DNA from: Bacteroidetes bacterium RIFCSPLOWO2_12_FULL_35_15 | GTDB taxonomy: Bacteria > Bacteroidota > Bacteroidia > 2-12-FULL-35-15 | DNA: 64,000 nucleotides | Direction: 5' to 3' | Assembly (NCBI GenBank): GCA_001769385.1 | Contig: MEPB01000018.1 | Span: 1 to 64,000, forward strand | In this document: positions 53,285-62,369 of the stretch, one piece after another | Layout: each line of letters opens with the position of its first letter | Numbering within the stretch: position 1 is the first letter of the stretch | Notes under the pieces: generated by a model | Database searches by the model: none | What the model was told of the DNA's origin: nothing | What the model saw: only the letters and a program-made list of their open reading frames with translations | Program-made: the position numbers and the translations under genes

Positions 53285-55969
53285 ATGCTTACACGAATTT
53301 CATTAATTAACTCCAAAGTTTTTGGAAAAGCGGAGCTAAAGCTCGATAACTGCGATTCCCTTCAGCTGGTTGGCCCTAATAACATAGGGAAAAGCACCTT
53401 GATCTATGCCTTGAACTTTTTGTTTATTGTGGATGGTCAAAAAATGTCATTCAGCGGTCAACGTAAAGGTGATAAAGAAACCATACATCATTATTTTCCT
53501 ACTCACAACAAAAGTTTCCTGGTGTTTGAGATAAACAAGTTAGGCTACTATTGTATTCTTGTAAAACGCAATACAGAAGGAGAACTGGAATATTATAAAA
53601 TTGAAAGTGAATATAATGAAGAGTATTTCTTTGAAACAGAAGGAACACACCAACGTTTGCTTAATTTTGATGAAGTGCTTGGAAAGCTTATTGTAAAAGG
53701 AATTGCTCATACCAAATTCAGTACAAAAACCGATGTGTTTAATCATGTTTATCACCGGGGAACAAAAAACAATGCTGTTGTTTGGTTAGAAGATACTGTG
53801 AAAGCAGATGGATTAAGCAATAACTTTTCTAAAGTATATCGTTATCTGATCAATTCAAAACTGATCACCAACAAAACATTAAAAGAATCATTGATCATTG
53901 CAGATAATCGGGAGAACGAAAGTTTGAACTTTTCGCAGAAGAACAAAAAGGATATCATCGATCTGTTACGCATCAACGAGGAAATAAAAAGTATTAAGTC
54001 GGTACGAACAGATTTTCTTGAGTTCAGGGAACTGGTAAAAATGTACAATTCAAAAACAAAAATTGTAAGTGAATTACTTTTTGCATTTAATAATTCCTAC
54101 TCAACAGCAATTCCTGAACTGGAAATTACCTCTTTGGATAAGGCAAAAAATATTTCTACCATCCAAAATGAGATCAACGAAATATTAAAACCAAAGGAAT
54201 TAAAATTTGCTTCCCGCATAGGAGAAAAAAACTCCGATATAAAAAATAAAGCGACTGTTTTATTTGAAAAACAAAGTGAATTAGACGAAATAAATAAGTT
54301 TGAAACGGTTCAATTCTTGAAGGAATCATTAAAGAATCTGGATACTGACCGTAAAGAAATAGAAACCAGAATTACAACTGTTGAAAGCCAGAAACTTTCA
54401 AGCAAACAACTTGAATTGCGTATTGATAAGCTGAATCAGCAAATCACATCTCATGAGAACCAGATCGAAAATTACAGTAATCTATTGATCCACAAAATTT
54501 CGGATAATGAAGATGTAAAGAAATTATTGAATTCTGTTTTATCTGAACAGGTAACAAGCCTATCCAGTAAACAGATCAAAAAACCAATTCAAAAAATATC
54601 CGATAAAATACTTGCGATCTTTGATGGACAAATTGATATTTCAAAAGGCATTGAATTAAAAGAATTTAAGTCGATAAAGGAATTAAAAGAGGAATTAAAA
54701 TCTTTACAAGCCGAGAAAAAGCAAACAGAAGGACTTCTTAAAACTGTTGTTGATAAAGAGAAGACAGAGTCTAAATTAAAATCTATTTTATCTGAAATAG
54801 AACTGATCAAAGAAAAAATAAAACGAATTGATAACAAACCAAACCTGGAACATCAGATCACTGCTGTTAATCTGGATGTAAAAAAATTACAGCACGAGAA
54901 AAAAGATCTGGAAGATTTGTTAAACACATTAGTAAAAGAAATTTCTCAAAAAGAAATTACGCTTGAAAAATTACAGGAAGAAAAACGAAACATGGAGCTT
55001 CGTGTGAAGGAGTTGAAGGAGCGTAAGATAGAAACAGAGTCAATAGAAATAGAGCCTACCGAGTATGAAACAAATGATAATCTGGATTATATCTATTCTA
55101 AAATTCAGATCCATCAGAAAGATCGTTTTGAATTAAAAACCAAGAAAGACAGCACATTTGATAATTTGAAATACCGTTTACGTAACAGCAGTGCTGATGA
55201 AGAGCAATTTATAAAATTTGTGGAAGAAGAAATAGCTTGTTTAACTGATAAAGAAAGAAGCATTGATGGCTTGTTGCAGAGCATCTCCACACAATTTGCA
55301 AATCCTGCATATACATTGCTGAAACGTTACGAGGAGTTCAAAGAATTTGTTTACACCAAGTTCAACGATAAACTATCTCAAACACGTATTTCCAATATCG
55401 AATCGATGAAAATTGAATTGTTGGATAATGAACGTATTATAGGTGAATTGAAAAAAATCAGCTCTATTCAGGAGTTCAACGGGCAAATGAGCTTTGAGTT
55501 TGACCAATCAGAGAACCTGAAAGTATTGAACAGTTATTTGGATAGTGGTAGAAAAGTAAGTTTTGATGAGTTGTTTAATATTGAATTATTACTTCAAATA
55601 CAAGGAACAGATAAACGCGTGGATCTTGCAAATCAGGTGGAGTCGGATGGTACAGACAGAATGATCCGACTGGTGATGATCATGTCAATCATTAACAGGA
55701 TGGCCGTTTTAGATGAGCAAAATAAAATCGCATTGTTCATTGATGAGGTTGCAACCATTGATAAACAGAACAGACCGGAGATCGTTAAATTCTGTAAGGA
55801 CCATAATTTCATTCCGATTTTTGCTGCACCGGATGCAGTAGAAGGGTTCAATAAATATTATTTTATTTATGGTTCAAAAACAAAAGTGAATATTAACGAA
55901 AAACAAAATGCAGTAATTGTTGAGCGCAACGGAGTTGTTAAAGGACTTGTTAAACCTCTTAAAAAATAA
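53285..55969 (+). CDS. Compact SMC/MukB-like ATPase of an Mks-type condensin set
   Basis: An 894-residue ABC-type DNA-clamping ATPase. N-terminal head with Walker A GPNNIGKST at 30-38. Then long coiled coils (about 270-640: repeated KSELDEIN-, EIELIKEKIKRID- and LEKLQEEKRNMELRVKELKERK-like heptads) around a small hinge-like stretch. The C-terminal head has a SDGTDRMIRLVMIMS signature region and Walker B KIALFIDEVA. It begins LTRISLINSKVFGKAELKLDNC, as in SMC-like ATPases. It is much shorter than MukB (about 1480) or JetC (about 1100). The two following genes look like a MukF-type and a MukE-type partner, so I place it in the MksB group. Role: chromosome organisation or defence against extrachromosomal DNA. 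Confidence 0.78.
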   Translation: MLTRISLINSKVFGKAELKLDNCDSLQLVGPNNIGKSTLIYALNFLFIVDGQKMSFSGQRKGDKETIHHYFPTHNKSFLVFEINKLGYYCILVKRNTEGELEYYKIESEYNEEYFFETEGTHQRLLNFDEVLGKLIVKGIAHTKFSTKTDVFNHVYHRGTKNNAVVWLEDTVKADGLSNNFSKVYRYLINSKLITNKTLKESLIIADNRENESLNFSQKNKKDIIDLLRINEEIKSIKSVRTDFLEFRELVKMYNSKTKIVSELLFAFNNSYSTAIPELEITSLDKAKNISTIQNEINEILKPKELKFASRIGEKNSDIKNKATVLFEKQSELDEINKFETVQFLKESLKNLDTDRKEIETRITTVESQKLSSKQLELRIDKLNQQITSHENQIENYSNLLIHKISDNEDVKKLLNSVLSEQVTSLSSKQIKKPIQKISDKILAIFDGQIDISKGIELKEFKSIKELKEELKSLQAEKKQTEGLLKTVVDKEKTESKLKSILSEIELIKEKIKRIDNKPNLEHQITAVNLDVKKLQHEKKDLEDLLNTLVKEISQKEITLEKLQEEKRNMELRVKELKERKIETESIEIEPTEYETNDNLDYIYSKIQIHQKDRFELKTKKDSTFDNLKYRLRNSSADEEQFIKFVEEEIACLTDKERSIDGLLQSISTQFANPAYTLLKRYEEFKEFVYTKFNDKLSQTRISNIESMKIELLDNERIIGELKKISSIQEFNGQMSFEFDQSENLKVLNSYLDSGRKVSFDELFNIELLLQIQGTDKRVDLANQVESDGTDRMIRLVMIMSIINRMAVLDEQNKIALFIDEVATIDKQNRPEIVKFCKDHNFIPIFAAPDAVEGFNKYYFIYGSKTKVNINEKQNAVIVERNGVVKGLVKPLKK

Positions 55970-56299
55970 ACCAAAAAAAAGCCACAGATTCACAGATTTG
56001 ATTTATGAATTATTCCGATAAAGAATATTCATTACAAAAGGAAAGCTGTCAACTAACAAATGAAATAATGAACAGAATAGGTTAAGGAAAGAAAGAATAA
56101 ATTCATTGAATTATTTATACGCTTCGTCATTGCGAGGAACGAAGCAATCCACAAGCAAAGCATTATTTAGAGATTGCTTCGTTCCTCGCAATGACGATAA
56201 TTTGAGTTGTTTTAGTATTTCAGGATCTTAACAAATAGAATAAAAATTAATCAGTGAATCTGTGATACATTATTTTATAAAAATTTAAAGAATTAAAGA
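55970..56299. repeat. 330-bp gap with a perfect 25-bp-stem palindromic element
   Basis: 56125-56149 pairs perfectly with 56172-56196 (arms begin CGTCATTGCGAGGAACGAAG), a 72-bp REP-like element lying inside the SMC-kleisin operon. Related, diverged pieces occur at 1530-1563 and 28621-28711. The rest is AT-rich, with no ORF. Confidence 0.7.
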
Positions 56300-57493
56300 A
56301 TGAAAGCAGAACCAAAAACCATCCTGCGTTTTTTATTGGAGTATTTTGATATTGTTGCCGACTTATTTGAAACACAATCAAAAGAGGGGATCATTACTTA
56401 TGAAGTGTTGAACCAGATTACCGGTAAACATGGCAGTGATATTAAAACGCAATTGCTTGACTATAAAATATTAGGTGCAGTTAATGACAATTTTGAAATC
56501 AGAACCGTTTATTATAATCTGATTGAATTTGTTTTAAGTGAATTCAAACCGATGCTGCCCGAAACAATTGAAAAATATCATGTTTCAATTGCTGAATTAT
56601 TCCGGAAGATCAAGGAAAATCTAAATGGCGACAGAGTCATCTTAAATCAAAGATTAGCAGAATTGAGTAACGAGATACGTTCATTTTATGAAATGGTTGA
56701 AAAAAACACCATCAGCTTATTGAATGAAACACGCGAATTAAAAGCAAATGTGAAAAAGATAGATTATCGCGAAAAGATAATCCGCGCTTCCCGCTGGATA
56801 GATGAATATATTATTCCTTTGAACAAAATTCTGGATATCAATCATGTTTCATCCATTGCAAATAAATTATATGATATTTCGGAATACTCGAATAAATACC
56901 GTTTGAATTTTGATGATGAGAATACCCGTGTTCAATTTGAAAAACTTTATTTTCAACTGATCCAGGTAAACGATAATTTATTGCGTCAATCAAAAATATT
57001 AACAAAGGAATTATTACCATTGATCGAACGTATTCGTACGGAATCAACCATATTGTCAGGTTGGATCACCTTCCTTAAAAATCCATATAAACAAAAGGTT
57101 CCAAAGATCTTTGAGGCAAAACGTACCAATATATATTCAAAAAATACATTTTTTAATGCCGCAGAATTTTTCGAGCAATTTAAAAATGATAGCGATGTGT
57201 TTTTCGAAGAAGAATCAAATGATACAGAAAAATGGATCTTTGACAGGGAGCATTATACAGAGAAACTAAAATCAAATTTACCGGTAGCAAATTTCTTTAA
57301 ATGGTGCAATGCTACCTTGAAAGATGAATATAAAAAAGTAGAGATCGAAAAATTCTTTGCCTTGACCAGTCTTGCATTTGACGAAAATCTTCAGCTGGAA
57401 TATCCTGCAAAGGCCGAATACGAAAAAATTAAAATAAACGATTTAACATTAACGGTTCCCAAAATAACAATCAATAACCATGGAATTTCCTAA
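56300..57493 (+). CDS. Putative MukF/MksF-like kleisin
   Basis: A 397-residue protein, mostly helical. An N-terminal winged-helix-like part (TILRFLLEYFDIVADLFETQSKEGIITYEVLNQITG) is followed by a long helical region (about 95-290, FRKIKENLNGDRVILNQRLAELSNEI-type) and a small C-terminal domain ending LTLTVPKITINNHG. This layout fits MukF/JetA-type kleisins, which bridge the SMC heads. It follows the SMC gene by 330 bp and overlaps the MksE-like gene by 14 bp. The family assignment rests on architecture and context, not on a signature motif. Confidence 0.65.
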   Translation: MKAEPKTILRFLLEYFDIVADLFETQSKEGIITYEVLNQITGKHGSDIKTQLLDYKILGAVNDNFEIRTVYYNLIEFVLSEFKPMLPETIEKYHVSIAELFRKIKENLNGDRVILNQRLAELSNEIRSFYEMVEKNTISLLNETRELKANVKKIDYREKIIRASRWIDEYIIPLNKILDINHVSSIANKLYDISEYSNKYRLNFDDENTRVQFEKLYFQLIQVNDNLLRQSKILTKELLPLIERIRTESTILSGWITFLKNPYKQKVPKIFEAKRTNIYSKNTFFNAAEFFEQFKNDSDVFFEEESNDTEKWIFDREHYTEKLKSNLPVANFFKWCNATLKDEYKKVEIEKFFALTSLAFDENLQLEYPAKAEYEKIKINDLTLTVPKITINNHGIS

Positions 57494-58004
57494 TCACCAT
57501 CGCCAAATAGTTGAAGACTTAATGAGCGGTAAATTTATTTTGCCGCAAGAACGAGCATTTGAAGTGCTTAGAGAGAATGAAGATTTTTATATAAATTTCT
57601 TCAAAGCTTCTTTTAACTATGATCTAAAAGTAAACCAGGATTTTGTTTACCTGGTTTCGGATGAATCAAATGAAACACTCTCCCGTGACATCTGTATTTT
57701 TATTGCATTGCTGAGCTATGAGCTTGACAGAGATGGGAAAAATTTTCTGGAACGTATTCAATTCTCTGAGTTTGAAATGGAAGAAATTGAAAGCTATTTT
57801 ACGAATTCTTCCTACATCGATTTGATCTTATCTAACAAACAATTGAAAGATGTGGATTCCCGTAAAAATTTCATAAACACATTAAACCGGAGAAATATCA
57901 TTGAAAAAACTGCGGATAATCGTTTTGTATTTACATCCGCACATAAATTCTTTATGGATTTTGCAACTGATATTGTGAAATTTGAAAATGCAGAAAAAGA
58001 ATAA
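57480..58004 (+). CDS. Putative MukE/MksE-like condensin subunit
   Basis: A 174-residue protein with two winged-helix-like regions: LSRDICIFIALLSYELDRDGKNF and FINTLNRRNIIEKTADNRFVFTSAHKFFMDFA. This is the size and style of MksE/JetB, which bind the kleisin. It overlaps the preceding gene by 14 bp, showing translational coupling. No JetD-type nuclease gene follows; the next gene is 314 bp away and unrelated. Confidence 0.65.
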   Translation: MEFPNHHRQIVEDLMSGKFILPQERAFEVLRENEDFYINFFKASFNYDLKVNQDFVYLVSDESNETLSRDICIFIALLSYELDRDGKNFLERIQFSEFEMEEIESYFTNSSYIDLILSNKQLKDVDSRKNFINTLNRRNIIEKTADNRFVFTSAHKFFMDFATDIVKFENAEKE

Positions 58005-58318
58005 ATAAATTTTCGTTGATACGAATTTTACGAATTTTTTCAGAAGAATTTCCCCTTGAAAAGGTGATTATATATACAAATTTACACAAAAAAATAATCA
58101 TATTGATCTTCGTCAATCTATAAAATGCTATAAATCATTTTATAAGATATTTAATCGTGGTATTTTTAAAATACAATTTTGTTTTGAGGCATAATTTAAT
58201 GTAAATTATTATTTAATTGTTAGTTTTTATAAGAAATATTTTTCACAAAATCAAGTTTTGTCTATATTTTTAATATCATTTTTATTAACATTGCCTAATA
58301 ATTTACACAAAATAAAGC
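58005..58318. other. Very AT-rich 314-bp gap
   Basis: No ORF, repeat or recognisable promoter box; only A/T-rich sequence with short AAGTTTT/AAAATT words. It marks the shift to the more AT-rich operon that follows. Confidence 0.4.
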
Positions 58319-58864
58319 ATGAGTGATAAAAAAAACAAGGAAATTTCATGTATTCCTGTTAAGCAATTGCTTAATTTTGTTCAAAAAGAATGCAATAAAT
58401 ACGATATTTCTGCTATTTATAATGCTATTTTGGCTATATATGGTAACGATAAACGCAGATTAATATCGCTAAATTTTTATATAGATTCAGAAAACAAAAA
58501 AGACATAATAAAATTTATTAGTCAAAAAGGAAAAGAATCTGCTATAAAAAAAAGAATGCAAATGGCAATACATTCTATTCTGACCAAAAAAAGAAATAAT
58601 GATTTATATGAAATTGAATATACTGTCAACCATAATGGATATACCTGTTATGTTGGAGCATTAAAATTTCATGCCCAGGAAAATACAAGAATAATAAGTA
58701 GAGAATATAATGAAGATTCTTGTACTTCAATTGTAAAAGTTGAAGGATATAAAAAGAAAGTAGAAAAAAACACAGGAAAATATAAAAATAGACTTGAAGC
58801 TGCATCAAGGATCCAGTATTATTTAATAGATGAAATATCTAAAAATAAAATATTCTTTAAATGA
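58319..58864 (+). CDS. Unrecognised 181-residue protein, first gene of AT-rich operon
   Basis: Soluble, lysine-rich protein (ISCIPVKQLLNFVQKECNKYDISAIYNAIL at the start, a central VNHNGYTCYVGALKFHAQENTRI beta segment, and an EAASRIQYYLIDEI helix at the end). Codon use leans to ATA, TAT and AAA more than in neighbours. It overlaps the Xre gene by 4 bp (ATGA), so the two are translationally coupled. No domain recognised. Confidence 0.6.
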   Translation: MSDKKNKEISCIPVKQLLNFVQKECNKYDISAIYNAILAIYGNDKRRLISLNFYIDSENKKDIIKFISQKGKESAIKKRMQMAIHSILTKKRNNDLYEIEYTVNHNGYTCYVGALKFHAQENTRIISREYNEDSCTSIVKVEGYKKKVEKNTGKYKNRLEAASRIQYYLIDEISKNKIFFK

Positions 58865-59277
58865 AAAAAGTAATAAAACATAAGAAAGATATTATACAAA
58901 AATCATTAATGTATAATAATCGAAATGAAGAGATTGAGATGCTATCTCATATGGTTAATTCCGACTATGTAGACGCTATAAGGAACGCTTTATTTTCAAG
59001 AAATATATCTCCTTCCAGCTTAGCTGATGATATTGGTGTTTCAAGAAGTTATGTATCACAAATATTTAATGGAAGTAGACATATAAATATTTCTTTTATA
59101 ACAAGAATTAGAAGAGAATATGCTATACCATTGGAACTTATAGATACATCAAGACATTTTAATAATATTACATTTTTTGTATTTGTAATAAATGTTGTAG
59201 ATAATAATGATTTGTATTCAGAAACAATTAATATATCTAACGAACCAAATATAGTAAAACTTGTAATTAGTAAATAA
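58861..59277 (+). CDS. Xre-family HTH protein
   Basis: A 138-residue protein with a Cro/cI-type HTH at about 38-90 (IRNALFSRNISPSSLADDIGVSRSYVSQIFNGSRHINISFITRI in two parts around SYVSQIFNGS). The C-terminal part is beta-rich (NITFFVFVINVVDNNDLYSETI) and may bind a partner such as the following protein. It is the middle gene of a three-gene operon with 4-bp overlap upstream and 1-bp gap downstream. An antitoxin or regulator role is possible. Confidence 0.82.
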   Translation: MKKVIKHKKDIIQKSLMYNNRNEEIEMLSHMVNSDYVDAIRNALFSRNISPSSLADDIGVSRSYVSQIFNGSRHINISFITRIRREYAIPLELIDTSRHFNNITFFVFVINVVDNNDLYSETINISNEPNIVKLVISK

Positions 59278-59278
59278 A

Positions 59279-59668
59279 ATGATACAAATTAAAAATATTT
59301 TATCTTCTAAATCAATTATTGTTGATCAAAATGGACAACTTTCAATAAACCAAATTGTTGATGATATTGCTTGTCAATCCGTCCCGACCAGATTGACTGA
59401 ATTATGTTTTATATTGTTTTTTGAAAGAGATATGAAGGATTCAAACACATTGAATGGTGTTGAAATTACATTATATTTAAATGAAACTATAATCAGTAAA
59501 AATATATTGAATATAGATTTTAAAGGAAGGAAACACAATAGAACAATTGCAGAGTTATCTAATTTAAGTATTACTGCATTAGGAGAATTAAAAATAGTTG
59601 CAAGATTAGAAAACGTAAAAATAGGAGAACATAAAATTGATATTTTAAAAGCAGATATCAATAGTTAA
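59279..59668 (+). CDS. Beta-rich 129-residue protein, DUF6941-like
   Basis: The order VDQNGQLSINQIVDDIACQSVPT ... LCFILFFERD ... LGELKIVARLENVKIGEHKIDI is that of the small beta-sandwich proteins with an N-x-LS-I start and a repeated hydrophobic pattern (DUF6941-like; from memory, tentative). The gene lies 1 bp after the Xre gene. Function is unknown. Third gene of the AT-rich operon. Confidence 0.55.
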   Translation: MIQIKNILSSKSIIVDQNGQLSINQIVDDIACQSVPTRLTELCFILFFERDMKDSNTLNGVEITLYLNETIISKNILNIDFKGRKHNRTIAELSNLSITALGELKIVARLENVKIGEHKIDILKADINS

Positions 59669-59712
59669 TTCAATATCCTATTTATTTAACTTAAATCCAA
59701 TGAAGGCATTAT

Positions 59713-59865
59713 TTCACCTGCATTTTTTATGTTTTTTTAATTAGAAAACAATTATTCCAAAACTATTTTACCTTCCAAATAAATAAACCTTCACCTGCAT
59801 TTTTTATGTTTTTTAATTAGAAAACAATTATTCCAAATGTATTTTATTTTCCAAATAAATAAATC
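59713..59865. repeat. Tandem duplication of a 77-bp unit at the 3' end of the membrane protein gene
   Basis: Two near-identical units (59713-59789 and 59790-59865, starting TTCACCTGCATTTTTTATG). The right unit contains the last codons and stop of the minus-strand gene at 59844; the left one is a non-coding copy of that tail. Confidence 0.7.
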
Positions 59866-60458
59866 TGGTAACCTAGTCTAATTTGCCCTATTCCGTTAAT
59901 GGTTGCACCTATTGCTACCACCTTTACCGGCAAACCGGAGAGATAAGCAATAGGAATAATAAGTGTACCAACTATTAGACATAAAGCAGCCCGGTTGGAG
60001 AATACTTTTGATCGAATAATGGATATTCCAAACAACACATTTCCTGAAACCCAGGTCAAAACACATGCAATTCCAATGGCAATATGACTGTTGGTAAAAA
60101 TTCTTTTGAAAAGCTGTGGAAATTCACTTGCTATTACCGGGACAAATGTTACATCACTACTGAAGATAGATGATCTGAAACCTGTTCTGATCAATAATAT
60201 TATAAAAGAAAAAATACCAATTTTTCCTGCTTTTGATGCATGAACAATATAAATGCCCACCCAGGCAGGCAATGCAATAATGAATACAATCCATAATAAA
60301 GCATGTGCAGGAACCCAAAGAGGATCTGTCCCATAAGTTGCATCTTCTCCTGAAGGATGTAAGAAGAATCCTGCAATCATTAGAATTGCACTAATTATAC
60401 TAATTACACCGGCAATGCGAAAAAAAATGTTGGGAATGGGATTGGTTTCCATATTCAA
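59844..60458 (-). CDS. Multi-pass membrane protein of unknown function
   Basis: A 204-residue inner-membrane protein with about six helices (FRIAGVISIISAILMIAGFF; ALLWIVFIIALPAWVGIYIV; IGIFSFIILLIRTG; SHIAIGIACVLTWVSGNVLFG; AALCLIVGTLIIPIAYL). The segment GFFLHPSGEDATYGTDPLWVPAHALLW sits between the first two. Similar short proteins occur next to metal or copper proteins, but I cannot name the family. It overlaps the Met/His-rich outer-membrane protein gene by 4 bp, so the two act together. Confidence 0.72.
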   Translation of the reverse strand: MNMETNPIPNIFFRIAGVISIISAILMIAGFFLHPSGEDATYGTDPLWVPAHALLWIVFIIALPAWVGIYIVHASKAGKIGIFSFIILLIRTGFRSSIFSSDVTFVPVIASEFPQLFKRIFTNSHIAIGIACVLTWVSGNVLFGISIIRSKVFSNRAALCLIVGTLIIPIAYLSGLPVKVVAIGATINGIGQIRLGYQIYLFGK

Positions 60459-61858
60459 TTACTTTTATATTTTCTGTGATGGCCAACTGCTGAAGGGGCA
60501 ATTCTTAAATAAATTTCTGCCGAGAATGGATTATTGCCGTAAAAGGTTTTTAAATTAGTATCAGGAAAATTTATTGTCCCCTGAATACCCAATGATAAAT
60601 CTGTTTTGAATCGGGTAAATAAAATTTTATTGAATCCTAAGGTAAATGCCTGGATGTTAAATGTCGGATTACTTGTCAATTGGAGCAAATTCAGTTCCTC
60701 ACCATCTTTCTGAATAAACTCGTAACGTGCATAAATGGTTAGTGGAGCAAGTTTTAAATTGCTTTCAAGTAAAATTGAGGTAAGTCTTTTTCCTTTGGGA
60801 ACATGGTTTTGTCCGAATACTAAACAAGAAGCTATAAATTCATCACGCTTCAAAAGTTTTGTGTGAATTATGGATGCAGTCGACCGGATAACACTTTCAT
60901 TAGGATTGAGCACTTCCGGACTTTTAATGAATCCTTGTGAAAACTGTAATGAAAAACTACTGTTTGGGTTGGCACTGATACGATACGAATAACTATCAAA
61001 TGTTGGCTTGTCAAAGTTGTAACGGTTTTCATCGGGTTCCCTGCCGGTAAAAATGCTTCCTTCTGCTTTCATTTTTTTATAGCGGAAACCGATTGTCCCA
61101 ACTCCAAAAGTAATATGCGTAGCATCCTGCCAATGATGCCCAAGAGGCGCATCCGGATTATTTATTGCAGATAAACGATGCATAAAAACACCCGATCCAA
61201 GTGCCGGTTCTCCCGGATAACCGAAATATACATTGATGTCACTGTTTTTTGTGAAGCTGTGAGTATAATTAATAGCAAGTTCTGTAAACAAGTCGTGAGG
61301 ATGCTGTTTGTCCACTAATGGAATGTTATTATATGTTTCGCCTGACTGGAATAGGAGTGGATACCCACTTCCGCTCTCTGTAATTTGTTCCAATGAAAAC
61401 ATGGAGAGAAAAGAAAATACATTTTTGTGCTGTTTATGTGAGAATACGATCATAAACCAATTAGGAGCATCAAATTTTTCTCCACCCCGTTTGCTTTGTT
61501 TTGTTATATCTTGTGAAGTATAACGAAGAAAGATATTTCCATGAAATATCAGTGATGTCATTTTAGAAGAATCCTTCCCTAATATTTTCAGATACATCAT
61601 CATCGGAGATTGATCCGGCTGCCAGCTTGTTCCGCTTCCATCACGGTTCATCGGCAGGTGATTAGAAAAAACAGAAGTCATGTTCATACTATCCATGCTC
61701 ATTTTCATTGTATCTTTCATTTGCATATGATGCGTATCATGCTGTGCAAAAACAATTGATGCCTGAAGAAAAAATGAAAAAAGAAGCAATGGTATTTTAT
61801 TTTTCTTTTTTGAAAAAAAAATAAAGGAGATTAGTATAAATAATAGTTCCCGAGCCAT
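60455..61858 (-). CDS. Met/His-rich outer-membrane barrel protein, possible copper-related
   Basis: A 467-residue exported protein. The first 38 residues include a signal (LLLFSFFLQASIVFAQ). A Met/His-rich stretch follows (HDTHHMQMKDTMKMSMDSMN at about 40-60), a motif typical of copper or silver binding. The remainder is a beta-barrel of roughly 16 strands (FLRYTSQDIT, YGYPGEPALGSGVF-like turns and an HPHD element). It ends with an Arg/Lys tail. Translationally coupled to the membrane protein gene (4-bp overlap). Copper transport is inferred from the motif only; no copper ATPase or cue-type regulator is nearby. Confidence 0.7.
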   Translation of the reverse strand: MARELLFILISFIFFSKKKNKIPLLLFSFFLQASIVFAQHDTHHMQMKDTMKMSMDSMNMTSVFSNHLPMNRDGSGTSWQPDQSPMMMYLKILGKDSSKMTSLIFHGNIFLRYTSQDITKQSKRGGEKFDAPNWFMIVFSHKQHKNVFSFLSMFSLEQITESGSGYPLLFQSGETYNNIPLVDKQHPHDLFTELAINYTHSFTKNSDINVYFGYPGEPALGSGVFMHRLSAINNPDAPLGHHWQDATHITFGVGTIGFRYKKMKAEGSIFTGREPDENRYNFDKPTFDSYSYRISANPNSSFSLQFSQGFIKSPEVLNPNESVIRSTASIIHTKLLKRDEFIASCLVFGQNHVPKGKRLTSILLESNLKLAPLTIYARYEFIQKDGEELNLLQLTSNPTFNIQAFTLGFNKILFTRFKTDLSLGIQGTINFPDTNLKTFYGNNPFSAEIYLRIAPSAVGHHRKYKSN

Positions 61859-61911
61859 GGTTCCTTTGCTGTTTATACATGTGAAATTTTTTTAGATACT
61901 TTATACCAAGT

Positions 61912-62004
61912 ATATTTATAAAATGGCCCAATGTGTGAAGTCCGTCAGAGTTTTTCGAAGACTGTGCGCAGGAATTTGTCGGACCAGAATATATTTGTAA
62001 TTGG
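61912..62004. repeat. 93-bp dispersed repeat, inverted copy of 46763-46855
   Basis: Contains the AGTCCGTCAGAG...GAATTTGTCGGACC core and is the reverse complement of the element part at 46.8 kb with few mismatches. It lies in the 244-bp gap, which otherwise shows nothing. Confidence 0.65.
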
Positions 62005-62102
62005 GATTATGTTTGGGTTGCTGCTATTTCATATACAACCCTAAACAGATTCAATATTTCTTTTTGCAGGAGATATTGAATTATGAACTGCATTGATTTG
62101 AA

Positions 62103-62303
62103 TTATTTTTTTGTTCTTTTAAGCATTTGCTTTTTAACCGGAGGCACTTTATCTCCTTCTTTCCTTGCTTCCGAAAGTCCTATTGCAATAGCTTGTTTAC
62201 GACTGGTCACTTTTTTTCCTGAACCGGATTTAAGTTCACCCTCTTTCAGCTCATGCAGCATCTTTTCAACTTTTTGTTGCGCTTTTTTATCATATTTTGC
62301 CAT
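62103..62303 (-). CDS. DUF6496-type small basic protein
   Basis: A 66-residue, very basic protein (MAKYDKKAQQKVEKMLHELKEGEL, then a SGKKVTSRKQAIAIGLSEARKEG segment and KKQMLKRTKK tail). The middle part is a repeated signature in small stress-type proteins of this phylum (DUF6496, from memory). Probably nucleic-acid binding. Complete. Confidence 0.75.
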   Translation of the reverse strand: MAKYDKKAQQKVEKMLHELKEGELKSGSGKKVTSRKQAIAIGLSEARKEGDKVPPVKKQMLKRTKK

Positions 62304-62369
62304 AATTAAAGTTTTTTATTCCAAATGAAAAATCATTTTTGAACGTTAAATTTATTCTTTAGAAAATTA

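Noticed and set aside
53285-58004. Complete Wadjet (JetABCD) system
   Set aside because: No JetD-like gene follows, the order differs and the SMC is short. Kept only as Mks-like.
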